Assembly (NCBI RefSeq): GCF_000725495.1
Contig: NZ_JNZD01000004.1
Span: forward strand, 620,001 to 684,000
DNA: 64,000 nt
Direction of reading: 5' to 3'
Source: Streptomyces aureus
GTDB taxonomy: Bacteria; Actinomycetota; Actinomycetes; Streptomycetales; Streptomycetaceae
The first letter of the stretch is position 1, and every line of letters starts with the position of its first letter. The notes below the pieces were generated by a model. It made no database searches and was not told the DNA's origin. It was given only the letters and a program-made list of their open reading frames with translations. The position numbers and the translations under genes were made by a program. Shown piece after piece: positions 8,349 to 20,366 of the stretch.

Positions 8349-10679
8349 TCACTTCAGGACCGGGGGCGCCGCCGAGGCGGCCGTTCCCCACTCGGACGGC
8401 TCCGGGCCGACCGTGAAGCGCAGCGACCGGACGTTCTTCAGAGTGCCGGTCGTCACGTACGTACGAGCGTACGGGGAGCCGTCGAGACGGGCCGACTGGA
8501 TGTACCGGTCGGTGTCCGAGGTGCCCGGGGCCGTGACGGTCAGGGCGCCGTGCGGGTAGTAGCGCCGGTCGAGGGTGAGGTCGACCCGCTCGAAGACGGG
8601 CGTGGACAGGCCCCAGGTGTCGTAGCCGGGCTGCACCGGGAAGATCCCGATGGAGGACAGCACGTTCCAGGCGGACATGGTGCCGAGGTCGTCGTTGCCG
8701 GTCATGCCGGTCGGCGCGTCGGTGAACAGGGTCAGCGCCGCGTGCACGACGTCGGTCGTCTTCCACGGCTGCCCGGTGGACAGGTAGGTGTACGGGGCGA
8801 TCAGGTCGGGCTCGTTCTGCGGGTTGTACTTGTCGGCGTTGTAGTAGGCGTACGGGCCGTTGACCCACACCTCGCGGGCGGTCTTCGCCGGGTCCTCGAG
8901 CAACTGCCGGTAGGCGAAGAACGAGTCGAGCCGGTCGTTGGCGGCCTGCTTGCCGCCGATCAGGCCGACCATGCCGGGCAGGTCCTGCGGCACGAGCCAC
9001 TGGTACTGCCAGGCCGTCCCCTCGTGGAAGCCGACGCTCTGGGCCGGGTCGACGGGGCCGGTGAAGGCCCCCGCGGCGTCCCGGGCCCGGAAGAAGCCGG
9101 TGGAGGGGTCGTGGATCGCGCGGTAGTTCTGGGACCGCGCCAGATAGCGCGCCGCGTCCTCGTCGTGGCCCAGGTCCTTCGCCATCTCACCGAGCACGGC
9201 GTCCGAGAGGGCGTACTCCAGGGTCACGGAGGCCCCGTGATCGAAGTCCGAGTCGCCGGCCTTCGTGTGCGGTCGGCCCTTGAGGTACGGGGCGAAGCCG
9301 TTGGCGATGTACTCCTTGGCGGCCTCCCGGCCCAGCGCGGGCGAGTCGGCGGGCGGGACCCCGTCGGCGTTCTTCTTCAGCGCCCGGTACGCCCGCTCCT
9401 CGTACCCCTTGAGCAGGCCCTGCTGATAGGCGTTGGTGAGGAACGGGGTGACGGGGTCGCCGGTCATGATGTTCGTCTCGACCGTGCCGTAGCCCCACTT
9501 GGGCAGCCAGCCGCTCTCCTCGTCGATCCTGATCACCGAGATGGCCATGTCCCGGGCCTCGCGGGGCGCGAGCAGGGCCAGGAGCTGCGACTGGGTGCGG
9601 TAGGTGTCCCACAGCGACCAGTTCTGGTAGTACGTGAACCCCTTGGCCCGGTGGATCCGCTGGTCCCAGCCGGTGTAGCGGCCGTCGGCGTCGCTGCCGA
9701 CGTTGGGCGCGAGGAAGGACCGGTACAGCGACGAGTAGAAGGTGCGGCGCAGCGTGTCGGAGCCGCCCTGCGCGCGGACGTCGTCGAGCCGGTCCTCCCA
9801 GGCACGGTGGGCGGCGGACCGCACCGCGTCGAAGGAACGGCCGCCCTCCGCGCGGAGGTTGACGGCGGCGCCGCGGGCGTCGACGTAGGAGAGCGCGGTG
9901 GTCGCCTCGACCGTGCGGTCCTCGGTGGTGTCGAAGCGCACGAAGGCCCCGGTGCGCCCGGTGGTGCCGACCGCCTCCCTGGCCCCGGTGACGGTGTCGC
10001 CGTTCCAGGTGCCCGCGGTGGTGAACGGCCGGTCGAAGCGGGTGATCGTGTAGACCGTGTAGGGCTTGGTGGACTGGCAGAAGCCGCTGCCGGTGATCGC
10101 CGTGCGGACGGTGTGGTCGTCGAGGATCTCGACCTTGGTGGCCAGCGTCTTGTGCAGCGACTGCCCGGCGTTCAGCAGCACGTTGGCCTTGTCGGTGGCC
10201 GGGAAGGTGTAGCGCTGCACGCCGGTGCGGGCGGTGGCCGTCAGCTCGGCCTCGATCCCGGACTTCAGGTCCGCCCGGTAGTAGCCGGGGTGCGCCTCCT
10301 CGGTCTCGTGGCCGAACTCCTGCGCGTACTGCGCGTCGTCCGTCCGGGTGATGTCCCCCGTGGTGGGCAGGACGGGCAGGTCGCCGCCGAGGCCGCAGCC
10401 GACGCCGGAGAGATGCACGAGGGAGAAGCCGCGGACATGGTTCTGGGAGTGGTCGTAGCCGGTGTTGTGGCCGGTGTCCGGCGAGAACTGGACCATGCCG
10501 AAGGGCACGGCGGCGCCGGGATAGGTGTTGCCCTCGTTCTGGGTGCCGATGAACGGATTGACCAGGTCGGTGAGTTGGCCGTCGCGCGGCTCGGCGGCCT
10601 GTGCGGTGGGCAGGGCGAACAGCGCGGACGCTGTCACCAGTCCCGCCGTGCACAGGCGCAGGCGCCGGGTCCATCTCAT
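8349..10679 (-). CDS. Secreted GH92 alpha-mannosidase
   Basis: A 776-residue exported glycoside hydrolase of family 92, expected to release mannose from alpha-mannosides such as yeast mannan or N-glycans outside the cell. It starts with a signal peptide (MRWTRRLRLC, a hydrophobic core, cleavage near AQAA-EPRDG), then VNPFIGTQNEGNTYPGAAVP, the diagnostic GH92 opening, and later SLWDTYRTQ, GNDDLGTMSAWNVLSSIG and WVNGPYAYYNADKYNPQNEP, which carry family signature residues. ATG 10679 has GGAGG 8 bases upstream; longer frames upstream do not encode a leader. It is a single gene with palindromic operator-like sites before it. Confidence 0.93.
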   Translation of the reverse strand: MRWTRRLRLCTAGLVTASALFALPTAQAAEPRDGQLTDLVNPFIGTQNEGNTYPGAAVPFGMVQFSPDTGHNTGYDHSQNHVRGFSLVHLSGVGCGLGGDLPVLPTTGDITRTDDAQYAQEFGHETEEAHPGYYRADLKSGIEAELTATARTGVQRYTFPATDKANVLLNAGQSLHKTLATKVEILDDHTVRTAITGSGFCQSTKPYTVYTITRFDRPFTTAGTWNGDTVTGAREAVGTTGRTGAFVRFDTTEDRTVEATTALSYVDARGAAVNLRAEGGRSFDAVRSAAHRAWEDRLDDVRAQGGSDTLRRTFYSSLYRSFLAPNVGSDADGRYTGWDQRIHRAKGFTYYQNWSLWDTYRTQSQLLALLAPREARDMAISVIRIDEESGWLPKWGYGTVETNIMTGDPVTPFLTNAYQQGLLKGYEERAYRALKKNADGVPPADSPALGREAAKEYIANGFAPYLKGRPHTKAGDSDFDHGASVTLEYALSDAVLGEMAKDLGHDEDAARYLARSQNYRAIHDPSTGFFRARDAAGAFTGPVDPAQSVGFHEGTAWQYQWLVPQDLPGMVGLIGGKQAANDRLDSFFAYRQLLEDPAKTAREVWVNGPYAYYNADKYNPQNEPDLIAPYTYLSTGQPWKTTDVVHAALTLFTDAPTGMTGNDDLGTMSAWNVLSSIGIFPVQPGYDTWGLSTPVFERVDLTLDRRYYPHGALTVTAPGTSDTDRYIQSARLDGSPYARTYVTTGTLKNVRSLRFTVGPEPSEWGTAASAAPPVLK

Positions 10680-10703
10680 GCGGGAGACCTCCGGTGGGTG
10701 ATC

Positions 10704-10850
10704 GACATCGTTGTCCTCATGCATGGTCGGGGCGGCGGACCGGCTTTCCGGGCAACCGGGGCGGATCACGCGCGACGCGTCGCGTCCGGGCGGGGTCCGT
10801 CCCGGGCCGTCCCGAGCGATGACATCGTTGTCAGAGCTGTACAACGTTGT
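10704..10850 (-). promoter_or_regulatory. Three palindromic operator-like sites upstream of the GH92 gene
   Basis: Sites sharing a GACA-NNGT-TGTC pattern: GACATCGTTGTC at 10704-10715, TGACATCGTTGTCA at 10820-10833 and the perfect palindrome ACAACGTTGT at 10841-10850. The last two are centred 19 bp apart. Such sites resemble operators of LacI-family sugar repressors. The first lies between the second pair and the ATG. No LacI-type gene is in the window, so the regulator would act from elsewhere. Confidence 0.5.
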
Positions 10851-11000
10851 CATCGACGGCAGTTGGCATGACAGCACGGGATTCCGGGCGCCGTCCAGGG
10901 ACATGACAAGCGCGGAGGTGACAACGGCCGGAAGTCGCCGTGGCACATGGCCCGGTGACTTCCGGCCGACCGTGGCCGGGTGGGCTCTGGCGGCCGGCCG

Positions 11001-11100
11001 TGGCCGGTGGGTTCTGGTCCGGCCGTGGCCGGTGGGTTCTGGTCCGGCCGTGGCCAGTGGGTTCTGGTCCGGCCGTGGCCAGTGGGTTCTGGTCCGGCCG
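11001..11100. repeat. Four tandem copies of a 25-bp repeat
   Basis: The unit TGGCCGGTGGGTTCTGGTCC plus GGCCG is repeated four times (11001, 11026, 11051, 11076), with one variable base (G/A) and one degenerate unit on each side (from about 10972 and to about 11126). It lies between the end of glgC and the GH92 promoter region. The 25-bp period is not a multiple of 3, so it is not expected to encode protein repeats. Confidence 0.9.
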
Positions 11101-11199
11101 TGGCCGGGTGGCCTCTGGCGGCCGGGCGGGTTTCCCCTCGCGTCCGGCCGCGTGACCCTCCGGCTTCCGGCCGGCCGTGGTCCGCCCGGGCGGCCCCGG

Positions 11200-12429
11200 T
11201 CAGGGCACGCGCTGGCCCTTGCCCAGGGCGATCACGCCGTTCTTGGAGACCGTGTAGAGGTCGGAGTCGCGCTCCGGGTTGACGCCGATCGTCGCGCCCG
11301 GCGGGACCTCGACGTTCTTGTCGAGCACCGCGCCGCGCACCACGGCGCCCCGGCCGATCTTGACGTTGTCGTGGAGGACCGACCCCTGCACCACCGCCCC
11401 CGGGTCGACGACCACGCCCGGCGACAGCACCGACCGGGTCACCTGTCCGCGGATCAGGCAGCCCGCGCTGATGATGGACTCGCTCGCGATGCCCCCGGCG
11501 TTGAACCGCGCCGGGGAGAGCTGTCCCGAGCTCGTGTAGACGGGCCAGCTCCGGTTGAACAGGTTGAACGCCGGACGCTCGGCGATCAGGTCCATGTGGG
11601 CGTCGTAGTACGCGTCGAGGGTGCCCACGTCCCGCCAGTAGCCCTGGTCGCGGGTGGTCTCGCCGGGGACGTGGTTGTCGCTGAAGTCGTACAGCTGCGC
11701 CTCGCCCCGCTCGGTGAGCGCGGGCAGGATCGAGCCGCCCATGTCGTGCACGGAGCCGTCGTCCTCGGCGTCCCGCTGGAGCGCCTCGATCAGCGCCTTG
11801 GTGGTGAAGACGTAGTTGCCCATCGAGGCGAAGACCGACTCGGGGTCGTCCGCGAGCCCCGGCGGGTCGGCGGGCTTCTCCAGGAACCCCCGCACGCTCT
11901 GGCCGTCGGAGCCTGGACTGATGACCCCGAAGGAGGACGACTCCACCCGCGGCACCCGTATTCCGGCCACCGTCACCCCCGCCCCGCTCTCGATGTGCTG
12001 GGCGAGCATCTGCCGGGGGTCCATCCGGTAGACGTGGTCGGCGCCGAACACCGCCACGTACTCGGGCTGTTCGTCGTGGATCAGGTTGAGCGACTGGAGG
12101 ATCGCGTCCGCGCTGCCGAGGTACCAGCGGGGCCCGAGCCGCTGCTGCGCCGGGACCGGTGTCACGTAGTTGCCGAGCAGGCTCGACATCCGCCAGGTGG
12201 TGGTGATGTGCCGGTCCAGCGAGTGCGACTTGTACTGCGTGAGCACGCAGATGCGCAGGATGTCGGCGTTGACGAGATTGGAGAGGACGAAGTCCACGAG
12301 GCGGTACGTGCCGCCGAAGGTCACCGCGGGTTTCGCCCGGTCGGCGGTGAGCGGCATCAGCCGCTTGCCCTCACCGCCCGCCAGTACGATCCCCAGCACC
12401 GAAGGTCCACCGCGCCCGCCACGCCGCAT
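11200..12429 (-). CDS. glgC: Glucose-1-phosphate adenylyltransferase (ADP-glucose pyrophosphorylase)
   Basis: Makes ADP-glucose from glucose-1-phosphate and ATP, the activated donor for glycogen or, in actinobacteria, for maltose-1-phosphate. The N-terminal nucleotide loop [20 protein letters not shown], the [10 protein letters not shown] block, GADHVYRMD and a C-terminal left-handed beta-helix with hexapeptide repeats ([13 protein letters not shown]) fit a 409-residue GlgC throughout. I chose ATG 12429 ([19 protein letters not shown]), with AAGGGG upstream; the frame is open a further 24 codons. It lies 100 bp downstream of glgA on the same strand, a conserved pairing. Confidence 0.95.
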   Translation of the reverse strand: MRRGGRGGPSVLGIVLAGGEGKRLMPLTADRAKPAVTFGGTYRLVDFVLSNLVNADILRICVLTQYKSHSLDRHITTTWRMSSLLGNYVTPVPAQQRLGPRWYLGSADAILQSLNLIHDEQPEYVAVFGADHVYRMDPRQMLAQHIESGAGVTVAGIRVPRVESSSFGVISPGSDGQSVRGFLEKPADPPGLADDPESVFASMGNYVFTTKALIEALQRDAEDDGSVHDMGGSILPALTERGEAQLYDFSDNHVPGETTRDQGYWRDVGTLDAYYDAHMDLIAERPAFNLFNRSWPVYTSSGQLSPARFNAGGIASESIISAGCLIRGQVTRSVLSPGVVVDPGAVVQGSVLHDNVKIGRGAVVRGAVLDKNVEVPPGATIGVNPERDSDLYTVSKNGVIALGKGQRVP

Positions 12430-12528
12430 CCTGCCGCCCCTTCCACGCCCGGTCGGGACCACGTCCGGCCGTCCGGACCCGCCCCGCGTTCCGAAGATCA
12501 CCCGACCGAAGCCGGCCCGTCCGTACGG

Positions 12529-13680
12529 TTACCCCGCTTTGAGGACTTCCTCGTACAGCCGGACGGTCCTGCGGGCCACCGCGTCCCAGCCGAACTCGCC
12601 CACCGCGCGCCGCCGTCCGGCCTCGCCCATGCGCCGGGCCGTCGCTGGGTCGGCGAGCACGGTGTCCAGGGCCGCCGCGAGCCCCGCCTCGAAGCCGTCC
12701 CCGAGCGGCACCAGCAGGCCCGTCACGCCGTCCTCGACGACCTCGGGAATGCCGCCGACGCGCGAGGCCACCACCGCCGTCCCGCAGGCCATCGCCTCCA
12801 GATTGACGATGCCGAGCGGCTCGTACACCGAAGGACAGACGAACACGGCCGCGTGCGTGAGGAGTTGGACCACATCGGGCCGGGGCAGCATCTGCGGGAT
12901 CCAGTGCACGCCGTCCCGCACCGCGCTCAGCTCCCGGTACAGCTCACGGAACTCCCGGTCGATCTCCGGGGTGTCGGGGGCGCCGGCGCACAGCACCACC
13001 TGGGCGGCGGGGTCGATGTCCCGTACCGCGCGCAGGAGATGGGGCACGCCCTTCTGCCGGGTGATCCGGCCCACGAACAGGACGTACGGGCGCCCGGTGT
13101 CCAGGCCGATCCGCTCCAGCACGTCCGTGCCGGGGTCGGGCCGGTAGAGGGAGGTGTCGATGCCGTTGTGCACCACGTGCACCCTCGCCGGGTCCAGGTC
13201 CGGGTAGCAGCCGAGGATGTCGTCGCGCATGGCCCCCGAGACGGCGATCACGGCGTCGGCCGCCTCGACGGCCGTGCGCTCGGCCCAGCCGGAGAGCGCG
13301 TAGCCGCCGCCGAGCTGCTCGGCCTTCCAGGGGCGCAGCGGTTCGAGGGAGTGCGCGGTCATCACGTGCGGGATGCCGTGCAGGAGCTTGGCGAGGTGTC
13401 CCGCGAGGTTGGCGTACCAGGTGTGGGAGTGGACGAGGTCGCGGCCTTCGAGCGCGGCGACCATGGAGAGGTCCACGGAGAAGGTCCGCAGGGCGTCGTT
13501 GGCGCCGTCGAGCGCGGACCAGGGCCGGTGCCGGACGACCCCGCCGGCGGCACCCTCGCCCCAGCAGTGCACGTCGAGTTCGGTGAGGGCCCGTAATTCC
13601 CTCGCGAGGAACTCGACATGGACGCCCGCTCCGCCGTAGACGTCCGGCGGATACTCCCGGGTCAGCAGTCCCACGCGCAC
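12529..13680 (-). CDS. glgA: Actinobacterial glycogen/maltose-1-phosphate synthase
   Basis: A GT4-type glycosyltransferase of 383 residues using ADP-glucose. Family knowledge: actinobacterial members such as mycobacterial GlgM make maltose-1-phosphate for the GlgE route as well as acting as glycogen synthase; the sequence alone does not decide. Seen: REYPPDVYGGAGVHVEFL acceptor loop, HSHTWYAN, FVGRITRQKG and the donor-site motif EPLGIVNLEAMACGTAVVAS. GTG 13680 begins the conserved VRVGLLTREYPP; GGGGG lies upstream. Codon 29 (13594-13596) is TTA, rare in Streptomyces and read by the bldA tRNA, in the segment ARELRAL. It precedes glgC on the same strand. Confidence 0.93.
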   Translation of the reverse strand: MRVGLLTREYPPDVYGGAGVHVEFLARELRALTELDVHCWGEGAAGGVVRHRPWSALDGANDALRTFSVDLSMVAALEGRDLVHSHTWYANLAGHLAKLLHGIPHVMTAHSLEPLRPWKAEQLGGGYALSGWAERTAVEAADAVIAVSGAMRDDILGCYPDLDPARVHVVHNGIDTSLYRPDPGTDVLERIGLDTGRPYVLFVGRITRQKGVPHLLRAVRDIDPAAQVVLCAGAPDTPEIDREFRELYRELSAVRDGVHWIPQMLPRPDVVQLLTHAAVFVCPSVYEPLGIVNLEAMACGTAVVASRVGGIPEVVEDGVTGLLVPLGDGFEAGLAAALDTVLADPATARRMGEAGRRRAVGEFGWDAVARRTVRLYEEVLKAG

Positions 13681-13835
13681 GCACAACCCCCGTCCTAGCC
13701 GGCTGGTGCTCCTCATGGTCACTCAGTTGAAGCCGATACGGAAGACCGCGAGAAGTGCGGCCGCGGGCGGAGGGGCGGTGGGGACGGAGCCTGGGGGTGC
13801 GGGGCGGGCGGTCGGGTGGTGTGCTGCCGGGTGCC

Positions 13836-14050
13836 GACGCGGCGGGGCGTCCGAGTCGGGTCCCGTCGGATGCGGGACCCGGCGGGGCCGTCGGCGGGTC
13901 CTGCCGGGCGGCGGACGCGGCGGGACCCTCGGATCGGGTCCCGCCGGATGCCGGACCCGGCAAGGCCGCCCGGTCGGATCCCGCCGGGCGGCGGACGCGG
14001 CGAGACGGTCGGGTCGGGTCCCGTCGGACGCGGACCCGACGGGTTGCCGG
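13836..14050. repeat. Three imperfect tandem repeats of about 79 bp
   Basis: Copies begin at the shared GACGCGG at 13836, 13914 and 13994 (78 and 80 bp apart), each continuing with CGGGTCCCG(T/C)CGGA and a GGACCCGRC block. The repeats fill most of the roughly 370-bp gap between the glgA start and the downstream end of the FhuF-like gene. GGGTCCCG and CGGGACC segments within each copy can pair, so the RNA would be structured. Confidence 0.8.
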
Positions 14051-14782
14051 TCAGGTCCTGCGGGGTGCCGGCCGGGGTGGGCGGTCGAAGCAGCAGTCGC
14101 CGCATACTCCGCCGCCGGGCACCCGGTAGTAGAGACAGCAGCTGCGGCGGCGCAGCGTCACCGGGTCCAGGGTGCCGGCGAGGTCGGGGTGCGCGAGGAG
14201 CCCGCCGGCCAGCGCCCTGGCCCGCTCCCCCACGTCGGGGCGCCCGTGGACGAGGGCCCAGCGGTCGAGCTGGCGGACGGTCCCGGCCAGGGCGGAGGCC
14301 GCGTTCCCCCACAGCAGCGCCGGTGCGACGCGGTGGCGCGAGCGCAGGGCCGCGCCGAGCGGCGCGAGGAGCCCGGCGCGCACGACCGCGTCGAGATCGC
14401 CCACGGGCCGGAACCGGACCTCCCGGAGCCAGAGGTCGTCGGGAGCGGAGGCGTCCGGGTCCCAGAACAGCAGCTCCGGATCGAGGTCGGGCAGCCGGCC
14501 GCAGAGCGCCGCCGCGCCGAGGGCGACCGACCAGAAACGGGCCGCCAGACCCTGCTGCGCCACCGAGGCAGCGACCCGCGCCTCCGGCGCCCGAATACTC
14601 TGGGCTACTTTGCGAACGCGGAAAGTCAGCGAATCTCCGTAAACCTCCTTGGGGCGTCCGGATCGGGGGTCCGCGCAGGCGCTCGCGAGGGTCGGCAGGG
14701 GGCCGCGCGGCGGTACGCCGGTGCGTAGTACGAAGAAGCCGCCGAGCGCGTCGAGCGCCTTGAGTTCGGGGTCGAGGTCCAC
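14051..14782 (-). CDS. FhuF-like [2Fe-2S] ferric-siderophore reductase family protein
   Basis: Likely a (2Fe-2S) protein of the FhuF family, which reduces ferric siderophores in the cytoplasm to release iron. The evidence is the C-terminal cysteine cluster RRSCCLYYRVPGGGVCGDCC, the CC-x9-10-C-x2-C arrangement used by FhuF for its unusual cluster, and the preceding LWGN block. The start is uncertain: GTG 14782 (VDLDPELKALDALGG) is taken as the minimum; the frame is open to about 14950 without a better ribosome site. No siderophore genes are nearby. From GTG 14782 it is 243 residues, close to FhuF size. Confidence 0.72.
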   Translation of the reverse strand: MDLDPELKALDALGGFFVLRTGVPPRGPLPTLASACADPRSGRPKEVYGDSLTFRVRKVAQSIRAPEARVAASVAQQGLAARFWSVALGAAALCGRLPDLDPELLFWDPDASAPDDLWLREVRFRPVGDLDAVVRAGLLAPLGAALRSRHRVAPALLWGNAASALAGTVRQLDRWALVHGRPDVGERARALAGGLLAHPDLAGTLDPVTLRRRSCCLYYRVPGGGVCGDCCFDRPPRPAPRRT

Positions 14783-15010
14783 GAACAGCAGTAGTACCAA
14801 GCCCCCTAGGGGGAACCACCAGTGGATCACGGCGTGGTGTCGCCCACCCTGGGGAGGACAAGGGGCGATTCGTACTCCATCGGCAGTACGACCCAATGAC
14901 TGCTCAGGGACGACGACGAGAACTAAATCGCACGGCATCGTTGTTTGCATGGAAGCCGACCGTTCGTCGCGCCGGGCCGCCGACCCGCGCCGTTCGCAGA
15001 GGAGGGACTC

Positions 15011-18236
<3,226 letters not shown>

Positions 18237-19676
18237 ATGAGCACTTCAGCCCAGATCGGCGTCACGGGTCTCGCGGTCATGGGGCGCAATCTCGCCCGCA
18301 ACTTCGCCCGCAACGGCTACGCCGTCGCCGTGCACAACCGCACGGTGGCGAAGACGAACGCGCTGGTGGAGGAGTTCGGCCACGAGGGCACGTTCGTGGC
18401 GGCCGAGACGGCGAAGGAGTTCGTGGCGGCGCTGGAGCGGCCCCGGCGCCTGGTGATCATGGTGAAGGCGGGCGAGCCGACCGACGCGGTGATCCAGGAG
18501 TTCGCCCCGCTGCTGGAGCCCGGCGACATGATCATCGACGGCGGCAACGCGCACTTCGCGGACACCCGGCGCCGGGAGCGGGCGCTGCGGGACCAGGGCA
18601 TCCACTTCGTCGGCACGGGTGTCTCCGGCGGCGAGGAGGGCGCGCTGAACGGGCCGAGCATCATGCCGGGCGGCTCGGTGGAGTCGTACGCCTCGCTCGG
18701 TCCGATGCTGGAGAAGATCTCCGCGAAGGCGGACGACGGAGCGCCCTGCGTCACGCACGTGGGTCCCGACGGTGCCGGGCACTTCGTGAAGATGGTCCAC
18801 AACGGCATCGAGTACGCCGACATGCAGCTCATCGGCGAGGCCTATCAGCTCCTTCGCGACGTCGCCGGGTACTCCCCCGCGCAGATCGCGGACATCTTCC
18901 GTACGTGGAACACGGGCCGGCTCGACTCGTATCTGATCGAGATCACCGCCGAGGTGCTGTCGCACGTGGACGCGGCGACGGGCAAGCCGTTCGTGGACGT
19001 CGTCCAGGACCGCGCCGAGCAGAAGGGCACGGGCCGCTGGACCGTGCAGATCGCGCTGGACCTCGGCGTGCCGGTGTCCGGCATCGCGGAGGCGGTGTTC
19101 GCCCGCTCGCTGTCGGGGCACGCGGACCTGCGCGCCGCCTCCCGCGGCCTCGCCGGTCCGACGGCGCAGCGGCTCGACGAGTCCGAGGCAGGGGCCTTCG
19201 CCGACCGGGTCGAGCAGGCGCTGTACGCGTCGAAGATCGTCTCGTACACGCAGGGGTTCCACGAGATCACCGCGGGCAGCGACGAGTACGGCTGGAACAT
19301 CGACCTCGGTGCCGTCGCCTCGATCTGGCGCGGCGGCTGCATCATCCGGGCGGCCTTCCTCGACCGGATCCGTGCCGCGTACGACGCCCGGCCCGACCTG
19401 CCGAGCCTGCTGTCGGACGAGACGTTCGCCCAGGAGATCGCGGCGGCCCAGGACGACTGGCGCGAGGTCCTCGTCGCCGCGACCCGCCAGGGCGTGCCGA
19501 CCCCCGGCTTCGCCGCGGCCCTCGCCTACTACGACGCCCTGCGCGCCGAACGTCTGCCGGCCGCGCTCACCCAGGGCCAGCGGGACTTCTTCGGAGCCCA
19601 CACGTACCGCAGGACGGACCGCGAGGGCTCGTTCCACACGCTGTGGGGCGGGGACCGGTCGGAGGTCGAGGCGTAG
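18237..19676 (+). CDS. gnd: 6-phosphogluconate dehydrogenase, decarboxylating
   Basis: Converts 6-phosphogluconate to ribulose-5-phosphate with NADP+ in the oxidative pentose phosphate pathway. The 479-residue length matches the long homodimeric form. Visible motifs: cofactor loop GVTGLAVMGRNLARN, DGGNAHFADT, GTGVSGGEEGALNGPS, and the substrate Lys/Asn block GHFVKMVHNGIEYADM; the C-terminal YTQGFHEIT and GWNIDLGAVASIWRGGCIIR are also typical. ATG 18237 follows AGGAG by 8 bases. It appears monocistronic and is followed by strong hairpins. Confidence 0.96.
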   Translation: MSTSAQIGVTGLAVMGRNLARNFARNGYAVAVHNRTVAKTNALVEEFGHEGTFVAAETAKEFVAALERPRRLVIMVKAGEPTDAVIQEFAPLLEPGDMIIDGGNAHFADTRRRERALRDQGIHFVGTGVSGGEEGALNGPSIMPGGSVESYASLGPMLEKISAKADDGAPCVTHVGPDGAGHFVKMVHNGIEYADMQLIGEAYQLLRDVAGYSPAQIADIFRTWNTGRLDSYLIEITAEVLSHVDAATGKPFVDVVQDRAEQKGTGRWTVQIALDLGVPVSGIAEAVFARSLSGHADLRAASRGLAGPTAQRLDESEAGAFADRVEQALYASKIVSYTQGFHEITAGSDEYGWNIDLGAVASIWRGGCIIRAAFLDRIRAAYDARPDLPSLLSDETFAQEIAAAQDDWREVLVAATRQGVPTPGFAAALAYYDALRAERLPAALTQGQRDFFGAHTYRRTDREGSFHTLWGGDRSEVEA

Positions 19677-19756
19677 CGGGACCTGGAGGTCCCGGGCCGC
19701 CGTGGTGCGGCCCTCCGCCGCCGGCGGACCCTCGCTGCCGGCGGGGGCCCGCCGGC
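19677..19756 (+). terminator. Hairpins following gnd
   Basis: Immediately after the stop, CGGGACCT-GG-AGGTCCCG (19677-19694), and further on GCCGGCGGG-GG-CCCGCCGGC (19737-19756), both perfect stems. They lie between gnd and the convergent zinc-ribbon gene. Confidence 0.6.
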
Positions 19757-19774
19757 CCCTGGTGCGCCTGCCCG

Positions 19775-19999
19775 CTAACTCCGCTGGGCGGCGAACAGTT
19801 CCAGGTGGGCGCACTTGGGGCAGCGGAAGGCGTCGATCTGCCAACGCGGGCGGCCCATCAGCCGGGCGCCGCCCAGCGGGCCCCGCTGGAGCACGCCCTC
19901 GACCCACCGCGCGAACCCGCGGGAGCCCTGCCCCGAGTCCTCGACGAAGCCCGGTTCGAGCCCGACGACCCCGCACTGGGTGCACCGTATGTTGTTCAC
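19775..19999 (-). CDS. Small zinc-ribbon protein, 74 aa
   Basis: A short protein with two CxxC pairs (CTQC near residue 6-9 and CPKC near 60-63) separated by about 50 residues, the layout of a zinc ribbon. The rest includes VEDSGQGSRGFARWVEGVL and RPRWQIDAFRCPKCAHLELF. A role in nucleic-acid or protein binding is only a guess. GTG 19999 is the only start giving the full first CxxC. It lies downstream of the proline-rich gene on the same strand, 76 bp apart. Confidence 0.7.
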   Translation of the reverse strand: MNNIRCTQCGVVGLEPGFVEDSGQGSRGFARWVEGVLQRGPLGGARLMGRPRWQIDAFRCPKCAHLELFAAQRS

Positions 20000-20075
20000 G
20001 CGGCGAGTCTATTGAGGCGGGCGCACGGAACGGCCTCCGGCCCTGCTGCCGAGGTCCGGTCGGTCTCTGCGGCCC

Positions 20076-20366
20076 TCAGCGCAGGGGCTCGGGCCGGGGC
20101 TGGGGTTCGGGCACCGGGTCGGGGCCCGGCGGCTTCGGGACGGGTGGCGGGGTGGGTACGGGGCCGGGCCCAGGTACGGGATCGGGCCCCGGTACGGGAT
20201 CCGGACCGCCCGGGTCGGGCACCGGGGTGGGCCCGGGCGTCGGCCCCGGAGCGGGGTCCGGACCCGGGCTGGGCACGGGATCGGGGAAGGGCGACGGCCC
20301 CGGGGGCTCGGGGCTCGGCCCGGGGGTGGGTCCCGGCGGCACGGGGTCGGGATACGGCTGCGTCAT
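20076..20366 (-). CDS. Proline-rich repeat protein, 96 aa
   Basis: A low-complexity protein of Pro, Gly, Asp and Val built from PGP, PDP and PVP units (MTQPYPDPVPPGPTPGPSPE at the start, ending PVPEPQPRPEPLR). It has no signal peptide, Cys or membrane segment and is probably an extended polyproline-like chain. Translation is supported by GGAGG six bases before ATG 20366, which is unusually good for a spurious frame. Repetitive GC-rich DNA can produce such frames by chance, so this remains moderate. Function unknown. Confidence 0.6.
   Translation of the reverse strand: MTQPYPDPVPPGPTPGPSPEPPGPSPFPDPVPSPGPDPAPGPTPGPTPVPDPGGPDPVPGPDPVPGPGPVPTPPPVPKPPGPDPVPEPQPRPEPLR

Noticed and set aside
10711..13596. 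961-codon plus-strand open frame over the repeats, glgC and glgA
   Set aside because: Antisense shadow of glgC/glgA caused by high GC; no domain or ribosome site.
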